Assembly (NCBI GenBank): GCA_028386065.3
Contig: JAKUCV010004227.1
Location: 204,884 to 268,883 of the forward strand
Origin: Turnera subulata
Taxonomy: Eukaryota > Streptophyta > Magnoliopsida > Malpighiales > Passifloraceae
Length of the DNA stretch: 64,000 nucleotides
Direction of reading: 5' to 3'
The translations under genes were made by a program, and so were the position numbers. Of this stretch, positions 32,270-44,559 are shown one piece after another (within the stretch, counting starts at the first letter, position 1; the number at the start of each line of letters is the position of its first letter). The notes under the pieces were generated by a model. The model made no database searches. It saw only the letters and a program-made list of their open reading frames with translations, and had not been told where the DNA came from.

Positions 32270-33834
32270 TTTAGCTCAATTCCCTCAATTCTCTGAATTC
32301 TCCTTCGTTTTTCTTTTTTCTTTTTGTTGTGAGAGATATCTTCGTCTTGGGTTCCAATTTATATTGGCTATGGAGGATAGGATATTGATGGCATTAATTG
32401 GGTTGCGTCTCACAACTCAAATTTGATTTCTCTTCCTTCTTTTCTTGTCGAAATCAGAATTTTCATACTTTATGCTTTTGGAGGAGTGAAGGAAGAATCG
32501 GCCTGGGTTCCAAATATCCAGGGACGGTATCATTTGATGCGGCTAGACGACCTTGACTATGATTCTCAAAACAAAAGAAATAAACCTTGACTATGGCAAG
32601 ATTATGTTCATGCCAGATGGAGGCAATTTTTTTTGTCATTATGAAAAATCTTAGGAATCATTCATTATTAATGGATTATTTTTTGGCCATAGATCCTCAC
32701 TATTAAATTAATGGGATGAGAAAAAAAAATCCAGAAAAAAATTTATATATATATATATATATGTAATTTAATATTTTCTTATACTTTAGGCTATAAATTA
32801 TAATAGCGGTTTTTTAGTAAATAAATTCTTAAAACCATAATTGTTTAGGTAGCATTTAAGGGATAAAAGTTATCAGGGGAAATAATGGAAAAAAAAAATT
32901 AACAGTCGTACATTATAGAGAATTTTAGGTAGCATTTGACGGATAATAGTTATCAGTCACTCAAAACTATGCTCAGTTGCTCACCATGGATATGACAATA
33001 GCAGGTGTTATACTTTAACCAAAAAACCAAATGAACATGTTTCTTATACCAATAAGAGAGCAACATAGCCTGCGTGGCATAATCCCATTTTCCGAAAAAA
33101 AATAAGAGAGCAACACTAGTGCATTGGTTGTTGGCACTCTATGTGGCGAGGTTTCGGAATAGAACCCCATCTCCTTCAGAGATTGATTGATTAGCAGTAG
33201 ACTAGTAGTAGTACACAAATGTTGTTACACTTGTCAAGAAACAAAATGGAAGAATAGAAAGGGGGTCCATTCATTCCACTGTGTGTTTGCCAGCAGTAGT
33301 ATCATAATTGGTTTACTTACCAACAAAATTAAACTGTCTGTTCAATTTGAAATTGGAATTGAATTCAAATCATTAAAAATTTAGAATTTTCATATTTGAT
33401 ATATTTTTTAGGAATATAGGGTCATTTTTATCATTTAGACATATCAATACTTATCTAATAGAATTGAATTTCAAATCAGATAAATTTTTGCTTGAATTTA
33501 AAATATTACTAAAATATTGCTTCAAAAATAAAAAATAAAATTCAATTCCTATTTTAAATAAAGTAAAATTATACCAAATTAAATTGATTTCAATTCTTGG
33601 AATTGAAATGAATTTCATCATACCAAACGGAGGGTAATAGTATACGATAACAACCCGCGAGACACATAATAATGAACCGTACATAGTCTAACCCGAACCG
33701 AATCTCAGAATACGGTCCATAAATCACCATTTTTGGTTGTGCTACTAGGTAGTAGGTACTACTAAACTCTTATTAGTACATTGCAGTAGTGCTGTGCCTG
33801 TAGTTAGCAAACGAAGAAGGAGGAGGAGGAGGAA
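32270..33834. other. Intergenic region between divergent genes
   Basis: Holds the upstream regions of the methyltransferase (minus) and P5CR (plus). It is A+T-rich with a (TA)n run near 32745-32761. No other gene was recognised. Confidence 0.55.
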
Positions 33835-36800
33835 ATGGAGGCGGCGGCGGCGGCGATTCCTATTCCGGTGGAAACGTACAAGCTAGGGTTTATCGGGGCG
33901 GGAAGAATGGCGGAGAGTATAGCGAGAGGGGTGGTGCAGACAGGCGTGCTCCCAGGTTCTCGTATTAGTACATCCCACTCCAATCCCACTCGCCGCTCCG
34001 CCTTCCAGTCCTTTGGCGTCCAAATCCTCCCTACCAACACCGCTGTAATGAATACTCTCTTCTCTTCCTCTTCTTTTGCATTATATGCTCTTTTTCTTCT
34101 ACGCGCCTTTTTCCGTTTATTTTTTTTTGTTTTCTGTTTGGTTGTTTTTTAACTGTTTGGCAAAAACAGGTTGTGGAAGCCAGCGATGTTGTCGTTTTCT
34201 CCGTAAAGCCTCAAGTCAGTATGTGCCGCCGCTCTTTTGTTCTCTGCTTTTGCTCTGTATTTGAGTGTTTTGAATTAATCTGATGGTTGTATTCCTTTCT
34301 CTGTTTTTATGGATTTGTTTTGCAGTCAAGGACGTGGTATTGCAATTGAGACCTGTGCTTACTAAGAAAAAGCTTCTGGTTTCAGTTGCTGCTGGAATCA
34401 CTCTCAAAGACTTGCAGGTTTGCCCCCCACCTCCTCTACCTTCTCTCCAATCGGGTCCAAAACCCCTTCATCACCTTGATTTATTTCTGTTTATTCCTTA
34501 AGTTGGGGAAAAAACTGGTTGCTTCCTTTTATTGCGTCCATCTAGTGGTCACATGTCAGAAGATGGTACTCTCGCAACCTGGATTTCCAATTATATTTGG
34601 CTTTGCAATTCTATGGCCATTTTAGCTAATCTTCATCCAGATATATAGTTACCATGAGACACTGTAAATCTGATCTTGATGTAGTTTTAAGTTTAATCAC
34701 TGTAACACCAGGCTCTTGTCATGCGCTATAAACACAGGGCAGAGTGTTCTTCAACTTATCAGTTTTCTTACTTGAATTTTATTTTGAAAGGAAACGTTAT
34801 GTGCCACAAACTTAATGATTGTGCTTTGCATAATTCTATATTTCACATCACAAATGGTGCAAGTTCATGTTTTTGTGGACAAGAAAGTTCTTATTCTTTT
34901 AAACTCTGTATTCACCGATCTAGTTTTTTTCTTGTGGCTTAGGAATGGGCTGGTCATAGCCGATTTATAAGAGTGATGCCAAATACTCCTGCTGCTGTGG
35001 GGGAGGCAGCCTCAGGTAGAATTTGTTTTTTTGTCCTTACTATGTCGGTTCCAGTATCCTATGTTGCCAGTTGAACAATGGTTGCCTTCTGTGTTTTCAT
35101 GGGCCACTTGTAGCAATAAAGGATTTGATATCTATTCCGCACAAATAAATGCCTTGATAATACTCCCAGGCACTCTTGAGCTTTTCATTTATTTATCTAA
35201 GTTTTTCTGCAAGGAATGTTACAATATCACATTACTGAATTATTGTGCAACTACGACACTTTGCACGTGACAATTTCTTAAACTAGAATGCTAGTTACTT
35301 CTTTCTAGGTCTGCTACTATTTTTCATAGCAAATATATGCTTGAGTTAGTTTCATGGTGATGTGTATGGACTTGTTTAGAACTGCTGTTTTAATGTTGTG
35401 GCCCATCAGATGCCCTACTTTAGATTGAGGGCATATCTCCATATACTATGGGTAATGGGGGAATTAAATCGTTTTAAAGGTTTGGAACTATAGAAATTGC
35501 TCTTTAGTTTTCCTATATTGATCTCTAATTGCTCATTGCCAGAAGAATCTGGCACATATTTAGCATGTGAATGCAAGTGGTGCATAAATTTTCTCATTTG
35601 TCTTTCTTCCATGAAATTTTGTTTTAAAGAGGGCAGCATAACACTAGAATTGTTTATTTTCCTAATTTTGCTTCTTTCTTGGAGGTTCTTATTTGCAACA
35701 TCAGGAGGGTCAATTACAACATTTTTGTGGTTGATTGTAAAGAAAAATGAGCATCGCCCAATGTACTAGGCCTCCATTATACAAGGGTCGGGAAATAGTT
35801 GTTTGCTAAACATCTTGCCCATGTTTTTTTACAGAGAAGCTGTTTTTTGAGACTAGTATGTAAAGTTTAGATTGCCATATGCTTTGCTGCCACAACTCTT
35901 CATCTCACTCTGAAGATTGGGTGCATGTTCCATTCTTTGAGTGCTGTTTGCATTTACTGTGTTCCTTAGGAATAATCTTTTATAAAGTTACATGCGTGCT
36001 GGTTTCTAATATTCTTGTTCTTAACAGTTATGAGCTTGGGTGCTGCTGCAACTGAAGATGATGCAGAACTTATCTCTAAATTGTTTGGATCAATTGGCAA
36101 GATATGGAGAGCCAATGAGAAGTTGTTTGATGCAGTCACTGGCTTAAGGTATGATGCTTCCACAGAAGGAAAATCAGTCTGCTCAAGTCCATCGATGTAT
36201 TCATTTTTCTGTGCTGTCTATCGATTCATGATTGTGTAATATTTCAACTAGCATGCATCTGCATCTGCTGTTAGTATGGATATGCCTTTCCCTTTATTTT
36301 TATTTTTTCTATGATGGTGAGATCCTGCAGTGTGCCTCTGTATGATTGTTTTTCTTCATGACTTCAGTGGCAGTGGCCCGGCATACATATTTTTAGCTAT
36401 AGAAGCCCTGGCTGATGGGGGTGTGGCTGCAGGTCTACCGCGAGAACTTGCACTTGGTCTGGCTTCTCAAACTGTAAGTCATGTGAAATCATTGTTCAAG
36501 GGGCTGTTAGATTGTTAATGTTTTAATGTTGTGTTGGGACTTAAATTATCCCCTTCAGTAGCTGCTTAAGATTTAAATATAAGGACCGTATTAACAGCTT
36601 ATTTGGTCAGCTTTAAAAAATTCTCTGTTTGAGTTAACTATCTTGAGCTTCTAACTTTGAGTGCATGAATTTGCTGGAAATGAAATCTCCGGCCTGGGCT
36701 CAGGAAAGTCGTGAAGATACAATTAATGAAATGAAAGGCTTGTATTGTCACCATTATAGAGAAAAGAACGATAGCAGTGCTAAAACAGCACAGCAGTGGT

Positions 36801-38067
36801 TACATGAAATCTTGTGGTTATGTCACTCTTTTGATCTCTTTCCTGTTTTTAAGGGAAGAGAAAGGGATTCTCGATTGGAATGGTTAGTGACATAACGTGA
36901 GCAGAAATGTGAAACAGGCGAACCTTACCAAATTGAGCTGATTAATCTATTATGTAAGGTTAGTTTGTGAGTTGAGACAAACACAACCAAGAAACAAAGA
37001 CACGTAAAACAACTTAACAGCTTCTAGGTTGTCTGCATCATTCATTGGGTCAAGCAGTCAGTAACTGCTTGAATTTGTGAGTTGATTAATCTATTATGTA
37101 AGGTTAGTTTTGCTGGGTGACATTTTGGCCTGTGGAATATGAATTTTGGTATTTTCTCTGGGCTACTACTAATCCATCTCCATTACTCTTGGGGAAATCA
37201 GTGGTATGAGGAGGTATAAGAGAACCTTGTTGGGTCTTATATATTCAGATCCCCAGTAAAAAGCTGCTTAGGTTGGTTCGTAATAGGAAAATGCTAATAT
37301 GCTATAGTCTACTGGCGTTCTTCAACAATTAGAACACTGGAACTCATTCAAACAGCTTATTAATACAAGTAACTCCCCTTCTAGATTTCCTGGTTTCCAG
37401 AATGTTAGAAAAAGGGTGTTCTAGAGTAGAGTTTGTATATTATCTTAATCTACTAGAAAATTCAGGTTTCCTTTACATTGCCTGTTCTTCAAATGTGACC
37501 TGACACTGTTTCGTCCCTTGACAATGTTTGCATCTATCCTTGACTAGCTTGCTCACTTGCATTGATTTCACAATCCATCATAAGCGCCTGCCGCATGAAA
37601 AGGAAAAATGTTCAAAAGTTATATTGGTGATACAAAGGCAAATTCTGTTCTTTCACATGTTATATTAATTTATTATACTTTTCTCATCGTTTGGATTTGT
37701 AATAGTAGCTTGCATGTGTTGAATGCATATGAAGTGGTTTCGCCTGAATGTTTAATTTTCGGGAGGACATAAAAGTTGCCTAGAGATGAATGCTTAGATT
37801 TTGTACTCCAAATACTGGTTCATGCACGAATGATGTTCTCTCTAAGGTATTCCGTTATGGCTGGTTTACATTTGGCAGATTTTAGGGGCAGCGTCCATGG
37901 CCACAAAAACAGGGAAGCATCCAGGTGTGCTTAAAGATGAAGTTACATCACCGGGGGGCACAACTATTACTGGCCTTCACGAACTGGAGAAGGGCGGATT
38001 TCGTGGAACACTAATGAATGCTGTTGTTGCTGCAGCTAAGCGTAGTAAAGAACTTTCACAGGTGTAA
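33835..38067 (+). CDS. P5CR: Pyrroline-5-carboxylate reductase, seven exons
   Basis: Catalyses the last step of proline synthesis, reducing pyrroline-5-carboxylate with NAD(P)H. Exons by GT-AG junctions and frame: 33835-34044, 34170-34218, 34326-34417, 34943-35015, 36028-36148, 36368-36473 and 37879-38067, giving 279 residues, the usual plant length (about 275). The N-terminus has the dinucleotide fold [11 protein letters not shown]. Also present are 'VVVFSVKPQ', '[15 protein letters not shown]', 'SGSGPAYIF' and the C-terminal signature '[20 protein letters not shown]' followed by a basic tail. The start is the first ATG and lies within an Ala-rich leader. All key residues look intact. It is convergent with lycopene cyclase (about 1 kb apart). 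Confidence 0.96.
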
Positions 38068-39080
38068 TTTGTTACTTTTATTTAAAACTTTCAGATCTTT
38101 CTAAAACCCCTGATGCTGTTGCGTTTGAACCTAGAAATTTAGGATCAGATTACTCTGTTCGAATACAATTTAGAATCTCTACTATTCAAGTTTGATCTGA
38201 GGCATTCTTGGCCACTTTTTATTGTTTACTCCGGAAGACACTAGATGTTTTCAAGTTGCTACGTCGTTGCTTGTCGCAATTTCCACCCGGAAGTTTCCTT
38301 CTTTTCTTTGTTGGCTGCTGTGCCCTCACGAACTTGCTGGGAATCACCATTTCTCCTCCCTTCTTGGGTCACTAAAGAACTTGGGGAAGAAAAGATGTTT
38401 CATTCTTCTTCTCTGAACATGAACAAGGAGCCTATCATTTCTCATCCACACATGACATTGAATTGCATCCTCACATTCTCTTTTCTCTAATTCAGCGAGA
38501 ACGAAGGCATGAATTTTTTAAGACTGATAATCGCTCCATTCCTCGACATAAATGATTCGCCGCCATACAACATTGGACTGCATCATAACTGAGCCAATAC
38601 GAGAGGCTACATATAGTGACCTTGCAGGTAGCTATGACATCTTGACCGGTTATTTTTTGTCATCACTAGCACTCAGATGGATTCTCTTGTCCATCCGAAT
38701 AGTAAGACCTATAAACGAAGCAATTTTGGCAATTTTGGCCACGTTTCAGGTGTTGCTTCACTAATCTCAAGCGGACAAAAGTGTGAAGTTTTCATTTAGT
38801 AAACAATTGGCAAGCAGGGAACAATGAATTAAGACACTCGTGAAAAGCAGGGCAGATCAATATGACCAGCGATGCGGTATTGAACCAACACACTTACGAA
38901 TGTAAAACATTTTTATCAAGAAATATGTGGTAGCAGTCAATTTTTCATATATTTCAAAATGCAGATAGAAATAAGATGGCTAATTCAACCTTTTGTATCA
39001 GCAACCATGTAAGCAAAATATATAGACTTCCAAATGTTAATGTATGAGATTCAGCAGATAACCAATGGTATCACAGTCAT
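38068..39080. other. Intergenic region between convergent genes
   Basis: 3' regions of P5CR (plus) and lycopene cyclase (minus). Short open frames only; nothing recognised. Confidence 0.55.
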
Positions 39081-40598
39081 CTAATCTTTGTCCTGTATTA
39101 AGTTGTTGACCATGTTAAGCAAAGGAAGAGTCCCCTTCGCCATAATCTCTAACCTAGAAGTATTTGAAGCATGGTAGAACAGCGAGAGCCCGAAAAGTAT
39201 AAGATCCGAGAGGAACAGACGAGACGACAGGAATCCATGCCAATAACGAGGTTCCAAATCAAAAAATGCATCAAAAAATCTTCTTGTGGCTTGTAAGTCG
39301 AGCTTCAGTAGAATATCCATACCAAAACAGAAGAATTCCCTTTGTCTCCTCCTTTCTATAGGCCACAAATCTTTCCAAACAGCTGCTGACAAATCATTTC
39401 CAGAAAGACTCCTGTCAGAACCAAGAAACTGAACTATAGAGTTGGCCACAATTGGAGCAGCGGCTAGAGTTCTCGCAACCATATACCCAGTTGAAGGATG
39501 CACCATGCCAGCAGTCCCACCAATGCCAACAACTCTCTGAGGAAGAACCGGAAGGGGTCCACCCATTGGAATGACGCAGCGCTCATCTTCTTCAATGCTC
39601 TTCACTTTTATCCCCAAGTGCCTTAATCTGGCCACCATCCTTTCCTGAATATCTTCCATTTGCAACCCAGGACGAGCTACCAATGAAGTTTCTTCAAGAA
39701 ATATCCTGTTGGATGAAAATGGCATTGCATATAGGAAAGTGGGGACCTTAGAATTTCTCTCTTTTAGTTCCAGATTGTTCGTCAGATGTGAATCTCTCCA
39801 ATCCATAAACAGCATCTTATCAACATCAAATGGATGCTCTTCTACCTCGGCCAGTATTCCATAAGCTACTTGGTAACCAGGATTATACGGCTTATCATAC
39901 TGAACAAGGCATCTAGAGAAGCCCGTTGCATCCAGAACAACAGAAGCCTGAATGGTAATACCATCACTGCATATCAACAAAGACTTGGTCTCCTCGTGAA
40001 TAACCTTGATCACCTTAGCCTGGTGAAACTTGACACCATTGGATATGCATTTCTGTAACATTTTGGACTTGAGCTGCCTCCTATTAACCCTCCCATAAGG
40101 CCTAGCAAGATCCTTCTTTGTTTTGTCATCAATGTAGACAACAGCACCAGACCAGGTAGTATCAAGGCAGTCTAACAAGTCCATGGCCTCGAATTCATCC
40201 ACCCAAACACCGTAATTATTAGGCCAGATCAATTTGGGAAAGGGATCAATAACACAAACAGAAAGTCCGGCCTCAGAAACTTGCTGTGCAACAGCAAGCC
40301 CTGCAGGACCACCACCCACCACAGCAAGATCCAGTACAAGGCCCTTTGATGGGTCATGCATAGGAAGGTCAAATTCAAGGTTTTCCTTTCTGGTTTCCGG
40401 AACGAGCTCCAAAAGAGCACTACTACTTGCCCTGATACAAGCATTGCCACTACCCCTCTTCAAGTAAGACTTCCTTGTACCCAAGCTAAGTTGGTGAGTT
40501 TGAAGTTTTCTGGAGCTCAAATTACAGATTTTCTCAGTAAACCCATGAAGTTGAGGCAAGAATTCAAGCTTGTTAGGTGTTTTAAGCAAAGTATCCAT
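39081..40598 (-). CDS. LCYB: Lycopene beta-cyclase, chloroplastic
   Basis: Makes the beta-ionone rings of beta-carotene from lycopene, in plastids. A single 505-residue coding exon, the usual length for plant LCYB (about 500). Residues 1-80 are a Ser/Lys/Leu-rich plastid transit region. The FAD/NAD(P)-binding motif DLAVVGGGPAGLAVAQQ is near residue 90. It is followed by 'IWPNNYGVWVDEFE', 'PYGRVNRRQLKSKML', 'VVLDATGFSRCLVQYDKPYNPGYQVAYG', 'FLEETSLVARPGL', 'PMGGPLPVLPQRVVGIGGTAGMVHPSTGYMVARTL' and the C-terminal hydrophobic segment. These match the beta rather than the epsilon cyclase or the neoxanthin/capsanthin synthase branch, though that branch is close. It is intronless in the coding region, with a likely 5'UTR intron upstream. 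Confidence 0.96.
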   Translation of the reverse strand: MDTLLKTPNKLEFLPQLHGFTEKICNLSSRKLQTHQLSLGTRKSYLKRGSGNACIRASSSALLELVPETRKENLEFDLPMHDPSKGLVLDLAVVGGGPAGLAVAQQVSEAGLSVCVIDPFPKLIWPNNYGVWVDEFEAMDLLDCLDTTWSGAVVYIDDKTKKDLARPYGRVNRRQLKSKMLQKCISNGVKFHQAKVIKVIHEETKSLLICSDGITIQASVVLDATGFSRCLVQYDKPYNPGYQVAYGILAEVEEHPFDVDKMLFMDWRDSHLTNNLELKERNSKVPTFLYAMPFSSNRIFLEETSLVARPGLQMEDIQERMVARLRHLGIKVKSIEEDERCVIPMGGPLPVLPQRVVGIGGTAGMVHPSTGYMVARTLAAAPIVANSIVQFLGSDRSLSGNDLSAAVWKDLWPIERRRQREFFCFGMDILLKLDLQATRRFFDAFFDLEPRYWHGFLSSRLFLSDLILFGLSLFYHASNTSRLEIMAKGTLPLLNMVNNLIQDKD

Positions 40599-40985
40599 CG
40601 GTTATTCAATTGTCCCTTTTCAAATCCCAACAGACGGTCACCACAACTTCCTAAAAACACAATCTTGAACTAAAGAACTGCCCGGTTCTCCACTGAGACA
40701 TCAATTCCTGGGGAACAACATCCGGATATTGGAATTTACACAGAAAACAAAAGTGGGTTTCAAAAAGATTCATACTTTTCGTCACCAAATTAGTAACAGA
40801 AACAAGAGCAGTAGAGAGAAAAGCAAACAAAAGAGGATAAGCAGCTTAACAGTAAAGACACACACCTAAAGCTGTTGAATTATTGACTGAAGACTTACCA
40901 AAAGATGGAGGAGAAAGCTTCATTTAGGGAGTTGGAGGAGGAAGGCATGCATGTAGGGGATTTGGCGAAGGTAAAGCTTTTGTGG
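40599..40985 (-). promoter_or_regulatory. 5'UTR of lycopene beta-cyclase with a candidate intron
   Basis: On the minus strand a TTTTG|GTAAG donor (exon ends 40899) and a pyrimidine-rich CCCCAG| acceptor (exon resumes 40707) would remove about 191 bp from the leader. This is inferred from splice-site strings only. Confidence 0.4.
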
Positions 40986-41679
40986 CCCTGACTTGAGGAC
41001 AGTTTTAAGTCTTTTTTTTGAAGTTGACAAAACGGATGAATTTGGGAGAAATAGGAACAGATTTATAAGAGGATTGGTATCTACTAGTACTAGTGGCCTA
41101 TGGATTCTTGAGCACCACCATCAGGACAGTGGTGAGTGGCCCCGCCATCCGCTATTCGTCCCACCTCATACCGCTGCCCGCAAGACCACACAACGTGTGT
41201 ACCCCAACAATACAATCCTTATTAAAGAAAAAAAAAACACAATACAATCCTATATTTTGTTTTGTTGGGCTTCTCCATTTTGCTTTTTAACCATGATGTG
41301 CACTTATACAGTTTTATGGGGAATAAAAGGAAGGCAAAAAAAAAATACCAAGACTACATCATCTCCTGATGAAAAATGTTTGGGGTGGGAAATTTTCGTG
41401 TGAATTATTCAAACTCATCCAAATAGCTAAACCTAATGCTTCGGCTAGTTGAGGTGAAAACAAAATTAACAATTTATACGGAAAAAATGTGCTATGTTAG
41501 TAATTTTTGGTAAAAATTAATTAAAATTGGATAGGAAGACTAAATTAATGGAAATTGCTGAGGATATAGAAATCATCTCATAATTGGAACATGAGGAGTT
41601 ATCAGATTAAAAGAGTATGGAGACAGAAAAAGCTTAGTTTAGTACTGATAACATTACCTTACAAAAAGAAAAAAAAAAT
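40986..41679. other. Intergenic, no gene recognised
   Basis: Upstream of the cyclase gene and the second LINE. A-rich runs near 41225-41240 and 41335-41350. No credible frame. Confidence 0.5.
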
Positions 41680-41689
41680 GACTCTCCAT

Positions 41690-43210
41690 GTATCCTCTGC
41701 GACCTCTCCCTCCTCTTGCCGACCCTCCTGATAAACCTCCGCAACAACTTACTGATGTTGTTATTGATGTTGATCTTGACGTCACTGAAGACTCAGATAG
41801 TTAGATGTCGAGGGACATGTCTTGGGCATGAACTGCGATCGCCCATCATTCCTGGATATTTTTATGAAGAATCAGTGACGGACACAAGCAAGGAGTACTT
41901 CGGTGGACCTACTGAAAGAAATTTTGGTCAGTTTGGAACACGTTGATGGCAACTGTTTGCAGCCGATTTTTGCACTGGATGAGACATATTATGAAAATTT
42001 TTGTGAGCCATAGAAAAAAAACTCTTATCCTCAGGTTGTTCGGTCACTCCATTGGCTATAAGGCTCTGTATTCTCGGTTGATGCAGCTTTGGAAGCCTAG
42101 TGCATGAGTGGAGTTATTAGATTTGGGATTCGATCCGACTAAGTTTGCAAGTTTGGTTGATTTGAAGATAGTGGTTACACGGGATTTTTGGATGGTTCAT
42201 GATCATTATCTCACTGTTCGCCAATGGTTCCCTGATTTCAGGCCTTCTGTTGATCATATCCATTCCACAATGGCGTGAGTGCGTCTTTCAGGTTTACCAT
42301 TAATGTATTATGATGACGATCTCCTCTCCCCTTTTACTCAGGGTATTGGTAAAACCTGTTAAGATTGATTCCAATACGTCCTTGGCTAGTAGTGCTTTGT
42401 ATGTCAGGATGTGCGTTGAAATTGATCTTACTCAGCCATTGGTTCCATTTCTTACCATCTGTGATGAAGTCTTTCGGATTTAATATGAAGGTTTACATGT
42501 TATTTGCATGAATTGTGGTCGTTATGGGCATAAAGCTGTCACTTTCCAATTTGATGCTTCGGAAGTGCCTTTGATATTGGCAGAAAGGGTGGAATCGGAA
42601 AATGCTATGGAGATGCAGCCAGAACTGCTTGACGTCCTTGTTGTTCCACGGGTTTCCCCTTCTGTTTTTGCCCGAAAGACGTCAGCTTTTGGTGTATGGA
42701 TGGTGGTGTCCCGCATGCGTAGTGCTTTGAAATTGAGAGCGATTTTCGACCATAACCGTTCGCCTAGCCCTAATAACGGCCCTGGTAATCGTTATGCTCT
42801 CTTGCAGCAAGATGACGGTATACTAACCCACCCTTTCCATTTGTTGCCCCTTCTAAGCCCACATTGGGGGACTTTGTTATTACGGGCCCTCGCAAGCCTA
42901 AGCGTGTGCGGCCCAATGACCCTAAGGGTAAAAAATCATTGACTGTTGCTCTGGGTCAGGATAAGACACCTTTTGTACCTTCTTCTTCTACCATTTTGCC
43001 TCTGGTCCTCTCCTTCCCCTCTCCCTCACCCCATGCCGTCCTTTAGTCATCTCGAAGTCCCTCTCAATGCTTCCTCGAGTTCCTCCCAGGCCACTTCTGT
43101 CTTGCCCTTGCCTCAACTTAGTTTTGCAATAGTGTCTTCCCATTTGGATTCACTGTCTACTTTTATGGGGGCTCCAATCAATCTTGTTCTCATCCCAGAC
43201 CCCGCCCTAT
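41690..43210 (+). pseudogene. ORF1 remnant of LINE 2
   Basis: Pieces in several frames give the start 'RPLPPLADPPDKPPQQL', the middle 'LVKPVKIDSNTSLASS' and a single CCHC-type box at 42508 (C-x2-C form, last Cys replaced), followed by a Ser/Pro-rich tail. Typical of plant L1 ORF1, an RNA-binding chaperone-like protein. Confidence 0.7.
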
Positions 43211-43362
43211 TATGAAGTCGCTAGACCCTGGTGATTCGGGTGATCAAGATACAGTAATGGCAATTGGTGATGAGGCGTTGGCTCCTCAGTGTTTTATTGG
43301 TCATGGCTCTGTTAGCCCCATGCTTGACCATGGTATCCCCCCCTTTTTCCATTTCTTTATAA

Positions 43363-44530
43363 TGAAGCTAGTTCTGTGGAATTGTCGGGGTGCTAGTGGT
43401 TAGGTTTTTGCTCGATATTTGAGGGATATTTATTCCCAACATCGGCCAGAAGTAGTCTTTTTTTGGAAGTTCAAATTTCAGGTCAGTAGGCGGCTCGGAT
43501 TTCTATGCAATTTGGGTTTGATTTGGTTGTCCGTCTTGATCCTGTGGGGGTTTGTTGGTGGTTAATTTGGAAGAGTAACGTGGTTCAATTGCGGCAAGTT
43601 GGTGCTCATTCTCAGTGTTTAACATTTTGTATTTCAACTTCTTTAGGCCCAAGTTGGTATGGCTCTGCAGTCTATGGTAGTCCCAACCTGATACTCCGTG
43701 CTTATCTATGGGCGCATCTCCATTCTTTACCAGTTTCTGTTGGTAGCCCTTGGCTATAAATTGGAGATTTTTATGATTATGATGGCCCTTATGATATGTT
43801 GGGGGTGCTTATTCAGCTTCACGAGCCCGGGTTTTCAATGACCGTCTTGATTCTTTGCAACTCAGGGATCTGGGGTTTTCGGGACCTGCTTTCACTTGGA
43901 TTAGAATGGTTCATGGTGTGGTAATACTACAGACTCGATTAGAAAAGGCAATGGCTACGACTGAATGGAGGGAGTTATTCCCAGCTGCTTTTGTTCTATT
44001 TGCCCAATGTGCATTCTGATCACCATCCGTTGCTTCTCTCCTTGGAGGGCTCTCATATGCCTGCGCTCCACCATCCTTTTCCGTGTGAGGCAGCATCGCT
44101 ATCTCATCCAGCGTATGCCCCTCTTGTCCGTGATACATGAGAACATGGTTCGACTCGGATTGTGCACTCTCTATCCAAGGTTAAGGAGGCTTCTCTCCAC
44201 TTTAATAAGCAAGTATTTGGCAATATTTTTCGGCAAAAGTTATGGTTATTAGGCAGGTTGGTCGGGCTTCAGAGCTCTCTTGTTGTACATCATTCTTCTT
44301 CTTTGTTGCAGCTGGAGCGTCAACTGAAAGCGGATTATCAGTTAGTGTTACAGCAAGAAGAGGTTTTAAAGTTTCAAAAGTCTAGAGTACAATGGATCAC
44401 TCAGGAGGATCATTGTACTAGATTTTATCATCTGTCCACTGTTAACCGCCGGCAGCGCAATCGTGTTGCTAGTTTGAAAATTAATGATGCTTGGTCTGTT
44501 GACGATACTGTCATTAAAGATGAAGTGAGT
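43363..44530 (+). pseudogene. Endonuclease remnant of LINE 2
   Basis: Starts with LVLWNCRGASG, whose Asn is a metal ligand in this endonuclease family, and a stop follows. Later pieces include 'GFSGPAFTWIRMVHG' and the SDHHPLLLS catalytic motif. The end blends into 'FQKSRVQWITQEDHCTRFYH', the spacer before the polymerase. Confidence 0.75.
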
Positions 44531-44559
44531 TCTTAATTTTAGAGATTGTTTGGGTCCGA

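Noticed and set aside
31285..40598. A biosynthetic gene cluster of methyltransferase, P5C reductase and lycopene cyclase
   Set aside because: The three enzymes belong to unrelated pathways (unknown methylation, proline, carotenoids), have mixed orientations and ordinary intergenic spacing. They are neighbours, not a cluster.
39081..40598. Capsanthin/neoxanthin synthase instead of lycopene beta-cyclase
   Set aside because: The families are paralogous and close. Several blocks (IWPNNYGVWVDEFEAMDLLDC, HPSTGYMVARTL) and the transit region fit beta-cyclase better, but a phylogeny would settle it.
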